In this document: one piece after another, positions 28,101 to 35,874 of the stretch
Position numbering within the stretch: the stretch's first letter is position 1
Layout of the letters: the number at the start of each line of letters is the position of its first letter
DNA from: Streptomyces coeruleorubidus
GTDB lineage: Bacteria > Actinomycetota > Actinomycetes > Streptomycetales > Streptomycetaceae
DNA length: 64,000 nucleotides
Direction of reading: 5' to 3'
Assembly: GCF_008705135.1 (NCBI RefSeq)
Contig: NZ_CP023694.1
Location: 2,852,001-2,916,000, forward strand
Program-made: the position numbers and the translations under genes
Notes under the pieces: generated by a model
Told to the model about the DNA's origin: nothing
The model's input: only the letters and a program-made list of their open reading frames with translations
The model's database searches: none

Positions 28101-31100
28101 GGCTGGCAGCAGGTCGTGCCGCCGGAGCGGCGCACACGATGGTACGGCCATCCGTGCCCGCGCTATCGGTGCAAGGGATACCTGACGCCGCCGCAACCGG
28201 GGATGCACCGCGGGACACCGCATGAACCGCACAGCGGCAGCGGGGGCGTCACCGGCGCGGGCTTCGGAGTTCTCCAGGAACGCGACTACACGAACGACTA
28301 CTACCGAAGGTTGTATCTGACCGGCGGTACCTTCCGCGTGGTGACGGCCGAGCACACCGGCATGCTGACCCGTGCGCAGCGTGAGCAGGTCGAGCGGACC
28401 TTCCGCGCCGGAACGCACTACACCGATCCGAACGTTCTGTCCTGCACACCCACGCTGGAACTCGGCATCGACATCGGCGACCTCTCGGCCGTACTCATCG
28501 GCTCGCTGCCGAAGGGGCCCGCCAACTATGTGCAGCAGTCGGGCCGCGCGGGACGCAAGACCGGCAACGCGTTGGTCGTCGCCTTCGGCGGACGCCGGGC
28601 CCGGGACCTGTACTACCTGGACCAGCCGCGAGAGATGATCGCCGGCGACATCGTGCCACCGGGCTGCTATCTGTCGGCGGTGGAGATCCTGCGCCGCCAG
28701 TACACCGCGTGGCTGCTGGACCTCGCCGCGCGAGGCGGGCTCAGGACCGCGGACGGCGAGCAGGTGCAGCCGGTGCCCCGGCTGGCCTCCGCTCTCTTCG
28801 GCACGACGGGTTGGTGCCAAGACCTCGCGGACGCCGCACAGACACACGGGGCGAGCCTCGTCGAGCAGTTCCTGGCCCTGTTCCCCGAAGGCGGATCCCT
28901 CGTACGAGGCCATGGCGAGTCCGCCGTGCGGGACGGTGACGACGCCGGAGTGTCCACGCACGCCGCCGACGCGCTCCGGGAGTACGCGACCGGCGGCATC
29001 GTACGTGCGCTCCAGGAGGCGGAGGAGGACTGGACGGGACGGCGGGAGGAGCTGCGGCGCAGGATCGCCGCGATCGACGAAGCCGTCGACTCACTGGCCC
29101 GCACGGACGAGGTCCAGGACCGGGAGCGGCGGGAACTGCTCGCCGAGCGCCGCAGCACCGGCGATCTGCTGCGGGACCTGAGCCGGACCAGCGCGCACGG
29201 CACCCTCGTCGAGCTGGGTCTCCTGCCGAACTACAGCCTGGCCGACACCACGACCCAGTTGGAGGCCACCCTGTACTGGTCCGAGGTCCCCTCGGACACC
29301 GACGAGACCGCCCAGACGCCCGGCGGAACCGACGCACCGAAAGAACACCGGCCCCCCGCCGGTACGCCTCGCATCTACCGCAGCGAGACCCGCGACTACG
29401 AACGCTCCCGCAAGATCGCCCTCACCGAACTCGCCCCGGGCAACAGCTTCTACGTCAACGGCTACAAGCACGTGGTGCGCGCCCTCGACATCGGCAGCCC
29501 GGAACGCCGCGCCTGGTCGGTGTGGCGGCTGTGTCCCTCCTGCGGATACGTGCGCACACGCGACGCCCAGACCGACACCTCGCCCTGTCCGCGCTGCGAC
29601 GGGCGCGAGATCGCGGACGCGGGCTGTGTCCAGTACGTGCTCCAGCCGCGCCGGGTCGTAGCGCGCGACAAGCGGGACGACGCACGAGTGCGCGACGACC
29701 GCGACGAGCGCGCCCGCAGGCAGTACGCGGTCCTCACCACGGTGGACATCGACCCCGCGCACCAGGCAACCGGCTCCTGGCGGCATGACACGGCGACCTT
29801 CGGCGTGGACTTCTCCCGCCGAGCCGTCATCAGAACGCTGAACCTGGGACTCGACCGGCAGGACGGCAGCTCCACGGTTCCGTTGGCGGGCGAGGACGTC
29901 CGGATCAACCCGTTCTACGTCTGCACGAGCTGCGGCGGCGCGACGGCAGACGGCCGGCCGGTCGTCGACCAGTCGCAGCACGCGCTGACCGAATCGGGGG
30001 CCGCCACCACGAAGGGGAGCCTGCACCATCTGCTGTGGTGCCCCCGGCGGCGCACTCAGGGCTCCGGGCACGGCGAGAGGCAGGGAGGGGGCCAGGACGT
30101 ACCGCTGCTGCTGGCCCATGAGTTGACCACGGAAGCCGTGCGGATCCTGCTGCCCGCCTCCGTGACACGGGCCCGGGAGCGGCTCGCCTCCTTCACCGCG
30201 GCGCTGTTCGCCGGTATCGCGGCACGCTACGGCGGCGACCCCGACCACATCGAGATCGCCGCGGCCTCGATGCCGGACAGTCCGGAACAACTCGGCTCCG
30301 ACTTCCCTCGGCGCTTCCTCGTCGTCTACGACCGGCTGCCCGGTGGCACCGGCTATCTGCACCGGCTGGCATCCGCGGCCGGCTTCCGTGAGGTGCTGCT
30401 GAAGGCGCGCGAGGTCATGGAGAACTGCCCATGTCAGCAAAGGGAGTTGGACGGCTGCCACCAGTGTCTCCTGCGCAGGGTGCCCCCGTCGGACTACGAC
30501 CGGGTCTCCCGCCGCGAGGTGCAGTCCATGCTGGACGAACTCCTGGGCGCCGACGGCGAACGCTGGCAGACCTCACCGGTCTCGACGACCCGCCAGATTC
30601 CGCTGGAGCAGCAGGCGGAGAGCGACCTGGAGGTCATGTTCGTCGACACGCTGGAGGAGTGGGCCAAGCAGCCCGAGTCCCGTGCGGCGGCGGACACGTA
30701 CACCACCCCGGCGGGTACCCGGGCGCTGGATCTGCGACTGACGACCGGCGACGGAGCCACGGTGAGCTGGCGGGTCTCGCAGCAGCGCGTCCTCGACGGG
30801 ACCCGGCCCGACGTGCTCTTCGAGCGGCTCGACGCTCCCGGTCCACGGCTCGCCGTCTATCTGGACGGATACCGGTACCACGCGAGCTCCGAGCACAACC
30901 GTCTCGCGGACGACGCCACGAAACGCGCCCGGCTGCGGGCCGACGGACTGCGGGTGTTCCAACTGACGTACTACGACGTCAAGGAGTGGCGGCGCCGCGT
31001 CCGCGACACCGGCTATGCCGGAGTCGCCCCGGCGGATCCGGTGTGGATGCCGTACAACCCGGCGGCACAGGACCGAGCACGCTCCTACTACGCCCAGACC

Positions 31101-32174
31101 CGGGGCGGCCTGCCCGGCGAGCTGTCGGAAACCATCTGGGTCAACCCTGCCGAACTGCTGCTCGCCTACCTCCGTGCCCCTGACGCGCAACGGTGGCACC
31201 ACCGCGCCGAAGCCACCGTGGCAGGCCTCCTCGGAACCCCCGGCCTACGGGACGCACCGGTCGGGGCGGAAGCGGTCGGCCGAGCCGTCGAGGCGGCATT
31301 ACGCGACGAGGTCGTGAATGAACCGAAGGGGCCTCTGCGCGTCCTCATGGCGACGGACAGGTCCGGTTGCCGACTCGTCCTGGTCGCCGACGTGCGGCAC
31401 CGGCCGCCGACATGGACGGGGCTGACACTCCTGGACGACAGTGCCCACGCCGTCACGGAGGAGAAGACCCACAAGCGGCGTTGGCAGGCCTGGCTGTACT
31501 GGAGCAACGTGCTGCAGTTCCTGGAGCACGGCGGGGGCGACAGCGCGCAGCTCACCACCACACTGCTCGACGGCTTCACCGCCGACGTACTCACCGTGAC
31601 CGGCGGACAGGGGTGGCTGTCCTCAACGCGGATCACGCCGGTCGTCGGCGGCGAGCCTCAGCGGGAACCGGACAGCCTGCCACCGGTCGCTGTGACCGCC
31701 GGACTGCCCGCGGTACCGGCGAGAACAGAGGAGCCGCCTTCCGAAACCCGGCCGGGGCGGGACGGCGCCTGGGACGCGGTACTGGAGTACGTCGACCCCG
31801 ACGAAGCCGGCCTGGCCGAACTGGCTCACGCACTCGCCGACCTGGGCGTGCCCGCGCCTGAGGACGGCTTCGAACTCGACGAACACGGCTGGCAGGCCGA
31901 ATTGGCCTGGCCCGACGCCCGGCTCGGCGTGGTGCTGGCACCGCAGGGGACGCCCGAGGAGCCGGATCACGAGGCACAGGACCGTGACCGTGCCTTCGTC
32001 GCCGCCCATTGGGACGTACGTCCGGCAGGCGGGTGGACCGCGGAGGAGATCGCCGGACGCCTCGGCGTCGTTGCCGCGCGGACACCCGACGGCAGTCATA
32101 CAGACGTGGGGCGGCCTGACACCGGCACGACCAAGAACGACAAGAACGAGAACGAAGACGGGGAGCTGGCATGA
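25125..32174 (+). CDS. Giant DUF1998 superfamily 2 helicase with nuclease-like C-terminus (DruE-like)
   Basis: The 2,349-residue protein starts at GTG 25125 behind AAGGGGAG. Walker A TGTGSGKTESF is near residue 104 and the DEFH box (VVLDEFHTYDG) near 224. The second RecA half comes unusually late (TPTLELGIDIGD and QQSGRAGRKTGN, about 1108-1147). Zinc-type pairs punctuate the insert (CRACGR, CPACNT, CEDCGW, CPSCGY, CPRCDG, CTSCGG). DUF1998 lies at about 1660-1810, ending in CPCQQRELDGCHQCLL. Beyond it, RPDVLF, AVYLDGYRYH and KRARLRADGLRVFQLTYYD near 1900-1950 resemble a VSR/DUF559-type nuclease fold. The closest defence relatives known to me are Druantia DruE and DISARM DrmAB. It overlaps the next gene by ATGA; acts in the cytoplasm on DNA. 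Confidence 0.85.
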   Translation: MKPTLAAAQLRGSLTQYLTTTYALADDDTRRALERFLGDPESGIFRGPYLRIRTPFHKADDGWERHLEWQPGFTPWRHQAKAWQRLSTLGGREAEPTLVTTGTGSGKTESFLVPVLDHCRRQKALGRRGVKAVLLYPMNALATDQAGRISDYLTAPDLAQVTAGLYIGDRPDTDFRRVMTRREEMRVSPPDVLITNYKMLDLLLQRGEDRALWAGADVAYVVLDEFHTYDGAQGTDVAMLLRRLARAVGAARPDRPLGRICPVATSATLGAGRAGTPAGGILDVAAQVFGMPFTADAVIGEERMTAEEFTGEVDYALPEPPSPQEVIAASGGIGVEAKPDLLDLDGLAARMLGRQGLDAFRIGRLLKRHDFTQGVLALLDGEPLDEWGLRDRLARFGYAWGRTARENPQLVLQALARFVALLSAARDPDSDERRPRPLLHVEAHLWVRPVTRVLRGVGRTPEFRWYEDDRAQARRAALAASPPSDEEDGPSAGSGSSAGANRPQPLAGTDTAVRPAQVHLPAVYCRACGRSGWAALSPEADPQQLVMAQDRIWRAGVGRDKRRIRYFISATEPERRQALDALAGRRPAGSGVDPLSVVVLDGAQGTYRLPTAGDDGDLVDAWFGLALLDKKTADKAARDDRCPACNTDNSIRFLGTAQAALASATVTQLFTGGDIALVPEERKTLLFNDSTQDAAHRAGYVANASYKFSLRSLLAHNLDDSGTATALNDLIGNVLDSVDDPEALAAVVPPDLHDEPGVDRVLSGRGTGDARTWRLIGERLAFATVMEFGLRSRLGRTLELTRTAAAEVVVENPERVTDLARDLHLALPGQMVMAGGLPTPERYLAYVRGILERLRLRGAVRHRWLEQWMREAGADRFLISGRRPDGMPAFPEGIAPPRFLLDGQKDRSEFDVVTGRLGWFQDWTRRCLGLDAPGATEYLRRLLPALADEHVLSVRTAKDRTTRVYGLQPGHIQVRLLDDSIVNKAFVACEDCGWQQVVPPERRTRWYGHPCPRYRCKGYLTPPQPGMHRGTPHEPHSGSGGVTGAGFGVLQERDYTNDYYRRLYLTGGTFRVVTAEHTGMLTRAQREQVERTFRAGTHYTDPNVLSCTPTLELGIDIGDLSAVLIGSLPKGPANYVQQSGRAGRKTGNALVVAFGGRRARDLYYLDQPREMIAGDIVPPGCYLSAVEILRRQYTAWLLDLAARGGLRTADGEQVQPVPRLASALFGTTGWCQDLADAAQTHGASLVEQFLALFPEGGSLVRGHGESAVRDGDDAGVSTHAADALREYATGGIVRALQEAEEDWTGRREELRRRIAAIDEAVDSLARTDEVQDRERRELLAERRSTGDLLRDLSRTSAHGTLVELGLLPNYSLADTTTQLEATLYWSEVPSDTDETAQTPGGTDAPKEHRPPAGTPRIYRSETRDYERSRKIALTELAPGNSFYVNGYKHVVRALDIGSPERRAWSVWRLCPSCGYVRTRDAQTDTSPCPRCDGREIADAGCVQYVLQPRRVVARDKRDDARVRDDRDERARRQYAVLTTVDIDPAHQATGSWRHDTATFGVDFSRRAVIRTLNLGLDRQDGSSTVPLAGEDVRINPFYVCTSCGGATADGRPVVDQSQHALTESGAATTKGSLHHLLWCPRRRTQGSGHGERQGGGQDVPLLLAHELTTEAVRILLPASVTRARERLASFTAALFAGIAARYGGDPDHIEIAAASMPDSPEQLGSDFPRRFLVVYDRLPGGTGYLHRLASAAGFREVLLKAREVMENCPCQQRELDGCHQCLLRRVPPSDYDRVSRREVQSMLDELLGADGERWQTSPVSTTRQIPLEQQAESDLEVMFVDTLEEWAKQPESRAAADTYTTPAGTRALDLRLTTGDGATVSWRVSQQRVLDGTRPDVLFERLDAPGPRLAVYLDGYRYHASSEHNRLADDATKRARLRADGLRVFQLTYYDVKEWRRRVRDTGYAGVAPADPVWMPYNPAAQDRARSYYAQTRGGLPGELSETIWVNPAELLLAYLRAPDAQRWHHRAEATVAGLLGTPGLRDAPVGAEAVGRAVEAALRDEVVNEPKGPLRVLMATDRSGCRLVLVADVRHRPPTWTGLTLLDDSAHAVTEEKTHKRRWQAWLYWSNVLQFLEHGGGDSAQLTTTLLDGFTADVLTVTGGQGWLSSTRITPVVGGEPQREPDSLPPVAVTAGLPAVPARTEEPPSETRPGRDGAWDAVLEYVDPDEAGLAELAHALADLGVPAPEDGFELDEHGWQAELAWPDARLGVVLAPQGTPEEPDHEAQDRDRAFVAAHWDVRPAGGWTAEEIAGRLGVVAARTPDGSHTDVGRPDTGTTKNDKNENEDGELA

Positions 32175-34429
32175 CGAGGACCGGGGGCGTGACGCTGCGC
32201 CTGCTCGACAAGGCGGACAAAGAGATCCTCCGGCTCCCGCGCACAGTCAAGGGCGCGCTGTTCGACTTCCAGCACAAGTTCAAGGAGAACCCTCGGACCC
32301 CGGGGCTCAAGCTCAAGCAGCTCAAGGGCGACAGCCGAATCTGGTCCGCTCGGATCAACGACGAGTACCGCGCCCTCCTGCTCAAACTGGCCGAGGACGA
32401 CTGGCTCATCGTCTCGGTCAAGCACCGCAAGGAGGTCTACGACCGGCTGGCGTACGGAATCAACACCGTCACCGGCGGGATCGAGTACGTCGACCTTCAG
32501 GTGGTGGAGGACAGCGTGCTGCGGCGCATCCCGCCGCAACAGCCGTCGACCGCCACTCCGGCCGTCCCAGCACCGCCCGCTGAAGCCCGACCGCTCGCTC
32601 CCGAGCCGCTGTTCGCCGCCTGGACCGACGGGCAGCTGATGGAACTGGGCGTGGCCGAGCCCCTGGTTCCGGTCATCCGCTCCCTCACCACCGATGAGCA
32701 GCTCCTCGGCCTGATCGAGTACGCGCCGCAGCTCACCGGCGAGGTCCTGCTCGCCCTCTACGACGGAAAGCCGTTCGAAGAGGTACGGGACGAGGTCACC
32801 GCCCCCGTTGCCGCTCCGGAGCCCGTCGACACCGAGGACTTCCAGACGGCCGCCGAACGGCCGGCCACCGTTGTCACCACCTCCGACGACGCGCTGCGCG
32901 AGGCACTGGAGGCAGGAGACTTCGGCCGCTGGAAGGTCTTCCTCCACCCTGCTCAGTCAAAGTTGGTCGAGCGCCGCTACTCCGGACCCGCACGGGTCGG
33001 CGGCGGCCCAGGCACCGGGAAGACCATCGTTGCCCTGCACCGCGTCCGCCACCTCGTTTCCCAGCTGCCGCCTGGTCACAACAAGCCGGTACTGCTGACC
33101 ACCTACAACAAGAATCTCGCTGCCGACCTGCGCTCCCGCCTCCTGGAACTGGGCGGTGAGCAACTGCTGTCGCGGGTGGAGGTAAGCCACGTCGACCAGC
33201 TCGCGCTACGCGTGGTGAGGGAAGCCGAGCCCGGCAGCCGCAAGCAGACCATCGACGACAGCCAGGCCGTACGGGAATGGCGGGCGATGCTCGACGAGCT
33301 CGGCGAAAGCGGCTGGGATGCGGAGTTCCTGCACGACGAGTGGACGCAGGTGATCCTCGGACAGGCAGTCGGCACCCGCACCGACTACTTCCGGGCTCGC
33401 CGGGCCGGACGCGGCAAGAACATCGGCCGGGCGGACAGGGCCGCCATCTGGCAGCTCGCCGAACGCTTCACGCAGCGTCTGGACCGGCTCGGGCGCCAGA
33501 CGTGGGATCAGGTCGCCGAACGGGCCGCCCGTCTGGAGATAGGGCGCGAGCAGCGCATCCGCGCCATCGAACGGCAGCGGGAGGAAGCGAGCGGTCTGGA
33601 CAACATCCACCTCCAGGACGGCTCAGGCGGCTGGCTCCGCTACCGGTACCGGCACATCGTGGTCGACGAGGCTCAGGACCTGCGCCCCGCCCACTGGAAG
33701 ATGTTGCGCGCCATGACGGCCCGTGACTCGGATGACCTGTTCCTCGTGGGCGACACCCACCAGCGCATCTACAAGAACCAGGTGACGCTAGGCAGCCTCG
33801 GTATCAACATCCGGGGCCGGTCCGCGAAGCTCAGCCTCAGCTACCGCACAACACGGCAGATCCTGCGCTCCGCGCTCGAGGTGCTGGGCGAGGAGACCTA
33901 CGACGACCTCGACGGAAACTCGGAGACCCTCGCCGGATACCGTTCCGTGCTCAGCGGTAGCGCACCTGGCATGCACCCGTGCACGGACTGGCAGACGGAA
34001 CGCGAGGCCATCGCCGCACGCATCCTGGCCTGGGACGCCCACCCAGACGAGCGGATCGCACACGAGCAGATCGCAATCTGCGTTCCCACCAATCTCATGG
34101 CGAGAGAGCTGGGAAACACCCTCGGGGAACACGGCATCCGGGCCCTGGAGATCGGCGCAGACGGCGCCCGGGGCGAGTCCGGAGTTCACATCGGGACCAT
34201 GTTCCGGTTCAAGGGGTTGGAGTACCAGCGCATGATCATCGCCGGGGTCAGTGACGGTCTTGTCCCCCGCGAGCAGGTCAACCAGTTGCGTCAGGTGGAC
34301 CCAGCCCGCTACCGGAGGGAACTCCAGCGGGCGAGATCCCTGCTGTTCGTGGCGGTGACCCGAGCCCGCGACAGCCTCGACATCTTCTGGCACGGCGCCC
34401 CGAGCCCGTTCCTCCACCGTCTGCCGTGA
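32171..34429 (+). CDS. RelE/ParE-like domain fused to UvrD-type helicase
   Basis: The first about 115 residues look like a RelE/ParE toxin fold: ILRLPRTVKGALFDF, LKQLKGDSRIWSARINDEYRALL, WLIVSVKHRKEVYDRL. The helicase core follows: Walker A GGPGTGKTIVAL near 278, VVDEAQDLRPAHW near 496, GDTHQRIY, FRFKGLEYQRMIIAGVSDG near 680, and FVAVTRARDSLDIFW near the end. The 752-residue size is normal for this UvrD fusion type. ATG 32171 overlaps the giant helicase stop, so the two helicases should act together in one anti-phage or genome-surveillance module. The stop is 50 bases before the rnpB-derived repeat. Confidence 0.9.
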   Translation: MTRTGGVTLRLLDKADKEILRLPRTVKGALFDFQHKFKENPRTPGLKLKQLKGDSRIWSARINDEYRALLLKLAEDDWLIVSVKHRKEVYDRLAYGINTVTGGIEYVDLQVVEDSVLRRIPPQQPSTATPAVPAPPAEARPLAPEPLFAAWTDGQLMELGVAEPLVPVIRSLTTDEQLLGLIEYAPQLTGEVLLALYDGKPFEEVRDEVTAPVAAPEPVDTEDFQTAAERPATVVTTSDDALREALEAGDFGRWKVFLHPAQSKLVERRYSGPARVGGGPGTGKTIVALHRVRHLVSQLPPGHNKPVLLTTYNKNLAADLRSRLLELGGEQLLSRVEVSHVDQLALRVVREAEPGSRKQTIDDSQAVREWRAMLDELGESGWDAEFLHDEWTQVILGQAVGTRTDYFRARRAGRGKNIGRADRAAIWQLAERFTQRLDRLGRQTWDQVAERAARLEIGREQRIRAIERQREEASGLDNIHLQDGSGGWLRYRYRHIVVDEAQDLRPAHWKMLRAMTARDSDDLFLVGDTHQRIYKNQVTLGSLGINIRGRSAKLSLSYRTTRQILRSALEVLGEETYDDLDGNSETLAGYRSVLSGSAPGMHPCTDWQTEREAIAARILAWDAHPDERIAHEQIAICVPTNLMARELGNTLGEHGIRALEIGADGARGESGVHIGTMFRFKGLEYQRMIIAGVSDGLVPREQVNQLRQVDPARYRRELQRARSLLFVAVTRARDSLDIFWHGAPSPFLHRLP

Positions 34430-34479
34430 ACGGCGCGCACGAGCGGCCGCATCTGCCCTCTTCCAGGCAACCGCAGATA

Positions 34480-34554
34480 GCGGCAGACGAGTCGAGCTGC
34501 ACGCCGGCCTCTGTTCCGGAAGTCCTTGCGGAGCTCCGAGCAACGGCCATCCAC
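34480..34554. repeat. Diverged partial copy of the rnpB 3' end (putative att site)
   Basis: About 75 bases match the terminal part of rnpB at 47479-47554 in the same orientation, by my hand alignment close to 80% identical with one small gap. It begins GCGGCAGACGAGTCG (15 of 15 identical) and ends ACGGCCATCCA. The conserved RNase P stretch ACAGAACCCGGC is altered to ACAGAGGCCGGC here, so this cannot be a working RNA. Weaker similarity seems to go on 20 bases to the left. It fits the distal attachment-site copy of an element that entered at the rnpB 3' end. Confidence 0.8.
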
Positions 34555-34583
34555 GTACGAGATCAAGCCACTTCATACTCATC

Positions 34584-34603
34584 TGCGTTGCGCCTGCAAC
34601 GCA
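34584..34603. promoter_or_regulatory. Inverted repeat upstream of the T7SS operon
   Basis: TGCGTTGC, a 4-base loop GCCT, then GCAACGCA: perfect 8-base arms. It lies between the rnpB fragment and the first esx-like gene, about 105 bases before its ATG. It could be an operator for a dimeric regulator. Confidence 0.5.
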
Positions 34604-34634
34604 ATGTACGGAAGGATGTTCGACGAGCTGTGAG

Positions 34635-34651
34635 TCACACGTGACGTGTGA
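34635..34651. promoter_or_regulatory. Palindrome upstream of the T7SS operon
   Basis: TCACACG-TGA-CGTGTGA is a perfect palindrome with 7-base arms, about 57 bases before the first esx-like ATG at 34708. TACGCT at 34653-34658 right beside it could serve as a -10. It fits a repressor site controlling the T7SS operon, regulator unknown. Confidence 0.5.
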
Positions 34652-34707
34652 GTACGCTGCAGAGATCGCGCAATCCCACTGCGCAACACGCTTACGGGGG
34701 TGGGTTG

Positions 34708-35040
34708 ATGAAGTTCGATATGGGGTCGACGACCCTGTCGGAGCTCGGGAAGAGCACCGTCGGCTCGAGTGAGGATCTGGGCACGCTGATCACGTGGCTG
34801 ATCCAGTCGGCAGAGCCGTTGGAGGGGAAGTTCAACGGGGCGGGCAAGGCCGCGTTCGACAGGTTCAAGTTGCACGCCGACGAGATCACGGATGCGTTGA
34901 ACAGTTCGCTGGGGGCGATCCTGGGCGGTCAGTCCGGCATGGACACCGCATTCGGGACCGGTGACGTGGAGTTGGAAGACAACGCCCACCAGAACATGGG
35001 TGCCGCCAACTTCGATGCGGCCCGCTTCGGCGCACGGTAA
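34708..35040 (+). CDS. Small WXG100-like T7SS protein
   Basis: A 110-residue protein from ATG 34708, with GGGGGTGGG as ribosome site. It has two helices with KAAFDRFKLHADEITDALNSS in between and no Sec signal. Classic WXG is not present; EPLEGKFNGAG occupies the turn, as in the divergent streptomycete Esx proteins. It is the first gene of the cluster and is expected to be secreted, probably as partner of the next protein. Identification leans on size, helicity and location. Confidence 0.7.
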   Translation: MKFDMGSTTLSELGKSTVGSSEDLGTLITWLIQSAEPLEGKFNGAGKAAFDRFKLHADEITDALNSSLGAILGGQSGMDTAFGTGDVELEDNAHQNMGAANFDAARFGAR

Positions 35041-35116
35041 CCACGGAGGCGCGTATGCGCCCGTCGGCCGTAGCCACCCGCCTTCACCGTCACCGTTTTC
35101 AAGGGGGAATCCGACC

Positions 35117-35428
35117 ATGGGGCAGAACCAGGACCGCCGCTCGTACGACACCGGCGCTTCCAGCGAGGTCCAGATCAGCCTGCACGCCGTCATCGGGCAG
35201 CTGGAGCGGGTACTGAGCGACCGCGACCGCGCGGTGAAGGCCGCGATGGCCGACTTCACGGCGGACGGCATCGCCGATGAGTACCACGGCAAGGAGAACC
35301 GCTGGCACCGCGCCGCCGGTGAAGTCCGCGAGATCATCCGGCTGGTGCGCACGACGATGGAGCAGAACGACGGGACCGCGCAGACGACCCTGGCCAGGGC
35401 ACGGGCGGCCGTCGACAACATCGGCTGA
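35117..35428 (+). CDS. ESAT-6-like small T7SS protein
   Basis: A 103-residue all-helical protein from ATG 35117 behind AAGGGGGA. Two amphipathic helices surround a turn YHGKENRWHRAAGEVREI that holds the Trp expected in ESAT-6/WXG-like proteins. No signal peptide. Located directly after the other esx-like gene, it is the likely heterodimer partner and a substrate of the EccC/EccD machine. Streptomycete homologues have been labelled pore-forming ESAT-6 family proteins. Confidence 0.75.
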   Translation: MGQNQDRRSYDTGASSEVQISLHAVIGQLERVLSDRDRAVKAAMADFTADGIADEYHGKENRWHRAAGEVREIIRLVRTTMEQNDGTAQTTLARARAAVDNIG

Positions 35429-35481
35429 AGCCGGACGCGCAGCGGTAGCAGTAACAGGGAGCGGGAAGCGGGGGCTGACGC

Positions 35482-35874
35482 ATGCCGGCGTGGGACATCT
35501 CTCCGTCCGGGGTCCAAAGTGTGATCTCGAACGTGAGTGACGTCATGAAAGTCCTGGACGACATCGTCCAGGCGTACTCGGATGACGTGCAGGGTGCGGC
35601 CACCTCGGCCGGGACGCTCGCTCCGGGTGGGGCGGGCGGTGAGCACAAGGGGCAGAGCGGGTTGGTGGCCGCTGCCCTCGCGGAGTTCATGGAGGGCACC
35701 GCGAACGAGCTGAAGTTCATCGGCGTGCGGGTCGGCAAGTCGGTCAACGGTGCGGTGGAGGCCACGGTGGCGTACCGGGACGGCGACCTGGAGATGGCCG
35801 CGGAAGTGCAGCGGCGCGCGGCCGGAGTGGTCAGGCCCGACATGCCGGACGGCTGGAAGGCCGGCCGCCTGTGA
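35482..35874 (+). CDS. Small T7SS-associated protein (DUF6507-like)
   Basis: A 130-residue helical protein (WDISPSGVQSVISNVSDVMKVLDD...; VEATVAYRDGDLEMAAEVQRRA). The shape and position match the DUF6507-type proteins placed between Esx genes and a large toxin in Streptomyces T7SS loci; this name is from memory. Its stop overlaps the toxin GTG start (GTGA), so it probably serves as a dedicated chaperone or adaptor for that toxin. Confidence 0.7.
   Translation: MPAWDISPSGVQSVISNVSDVMKVLDDIVQAYSDDVQGAATSAGTLAPGGAGGEHKGQSGLVAAALAEFMEGTANELKFIGVRVGKSVNGAVEATVAYRDGDLEMAAEVQRRAAGVVRPDMPDGWKAGRL

Noticed and set aside
25125..32174. Complete Druantia system
   Set aside because: Only a DruE-like protein is seen; DruA-D, DruM/F/G or DruH are not recognisable nearby.
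34480..34554. Second functional RNase P RNA
   Set aside because: Only the last 75 bases are present and universally conserved bases are changed, so it is a fragment.
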